From Sorlinia euscelidii (GTDB lineage: Bacteria; Pseudomonadota; Alphaproteobacteria; Acetobacterales; Acetobacteraceae), in NCBI RefSeq assembly GCF_036452155.1, contig NZ_JAWJZY010000002.1: a stretch of 64,000 nucleotides of DNA; one strand, written 5' to 3'. Below the pieces are notes generated by a model. The model did no database searches. It saw nothing but the letters and a program-made list of their open reading frames with translations, and was not told where the DNA came from. Of the stretch, positions 63,817-64,000 are shown one piece after another. How positions within the stretch are numbered: the first letter of the stretch is position 1; the number at the start of each line of letters is the position of its first letter. Made by a program: the position numbers and the translations under genes.

Positions 63817-64000
63817 ATGACGGAAAATATTTACTGGTCGCCTGCCAAGAAGGGATTTTACCCCGCGAAATTAAGGCCGGTTTATGAGAGGAACGGGAGT
63901 TGGCCGGATGATGCGCGTCCGATCCCGGACCATGTTTTCCGGGCGTTCAGTGGCGCCCCGCCGAAACCGGGTCAGCGCAGGGGTTGCGGCGTGGACCTCA
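63817..64000 (+). CDS. Tail fibre assembly (Tfa-like) protein, 5' part only
   Basis: An open frame begins two bases after the fibre stop and runs off the right edge (at least 61 codons). ENIYWSPAKKGFYPAKLRPV followed by WPDDARPIPD is typical of Tfa-type fibre chaperones, which fold the fibre and trimerise it. The rest lies outside the window. Confidence 0.7.
   Translation, partial: MTENIYWSPAKKGFYPAKLRPVYERNGSWPDDARPIPDHVFRAFSGAPPKPGQRRGCGVDL

Overview
The window looks like alphaproteobacterial chromosome, most likely an acetic acid bacterium (Acetobacteraceae). The basis is moderate-to-high GC with frequent GTG/TTG starts, a MucR/Ros regulator, an OlsB-type acyltransferase, a TonB-ExbB-ExbD-ExbD-TPR cluster and the general gene neighbourhood. 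The assignment is inference from gene content; no marker search was run.

Positions 1 to about 37 kb are mostly host genes. They are prfB with its programmed +1 frameshift; a small secreted cupin; the tonB/exbB/exbD/exbD/TPR energy-transduction operon; an OmpR/EnvZ-type two-component pair; a run nfuA - nitroreductase - tsaB - rimI; mucR; fur - olsB - lnt - HTH regulator in overlapping order; a tyrosine phosphatase; a lipoprotein; a Trm112-like protein with the CnoX-type thioredoxin; a GT61 glycosyltransferase; tRNA-Gly(GCC); and a mazEF pair. Thiamine synthesis follows: a TPP riboswitch, thiC and thiE, then four tandem paralogous secreted proteins on the minus strand (one frameshifted), then thiD. 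After these come a NUDIX hydrolase, an outer-membrane barrel, an XRE regulator, an AlkC/AlkD-like HEAT protein, an MDR oxidoreductase, and a small XRE-type regulatory island with two matching 13-bp operator-like palindromes.

From about 38 kb to the right edge lies the late region of a contractile-tailed (myovirus-like) prophage, all on the plus strand. The order is small and large terminase, DUF1073 portal, DUF2213 protein, cement protein, DUF2184 capsid, DUF4054 and neck proteins, DUF3383 sheath, DUF3277 tube, tail chaperone, tape-measure position, baseplate proteins, spike, gp25-like wedge, baseplate J, DUF2612, tail fibre and tail-fibre assembly. No integrase, lysis gene or right attachment site is in the window, so the prophage continues past 64 kb. 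Four cargo genes interrupt the structural order: two MAPEG-family membrane proteins between portal and DUF2213, a GH30-family glycoside hydrolase between the head and neck genes, and a BASS/ACR3-like membrane transporter between the tape-measure position and the baseplate.

A recurring oddity is that five otherwise convincing genes each need one extra base, at or near a short homopolymer, to read through (about 5300, 25280, 48500, 51837 and 62800). All five have the same polarity. This suggests either systematic homopolymer undercalling in the assembly or several independent decay events, and it should be settled before any of these is called a pseudogene.
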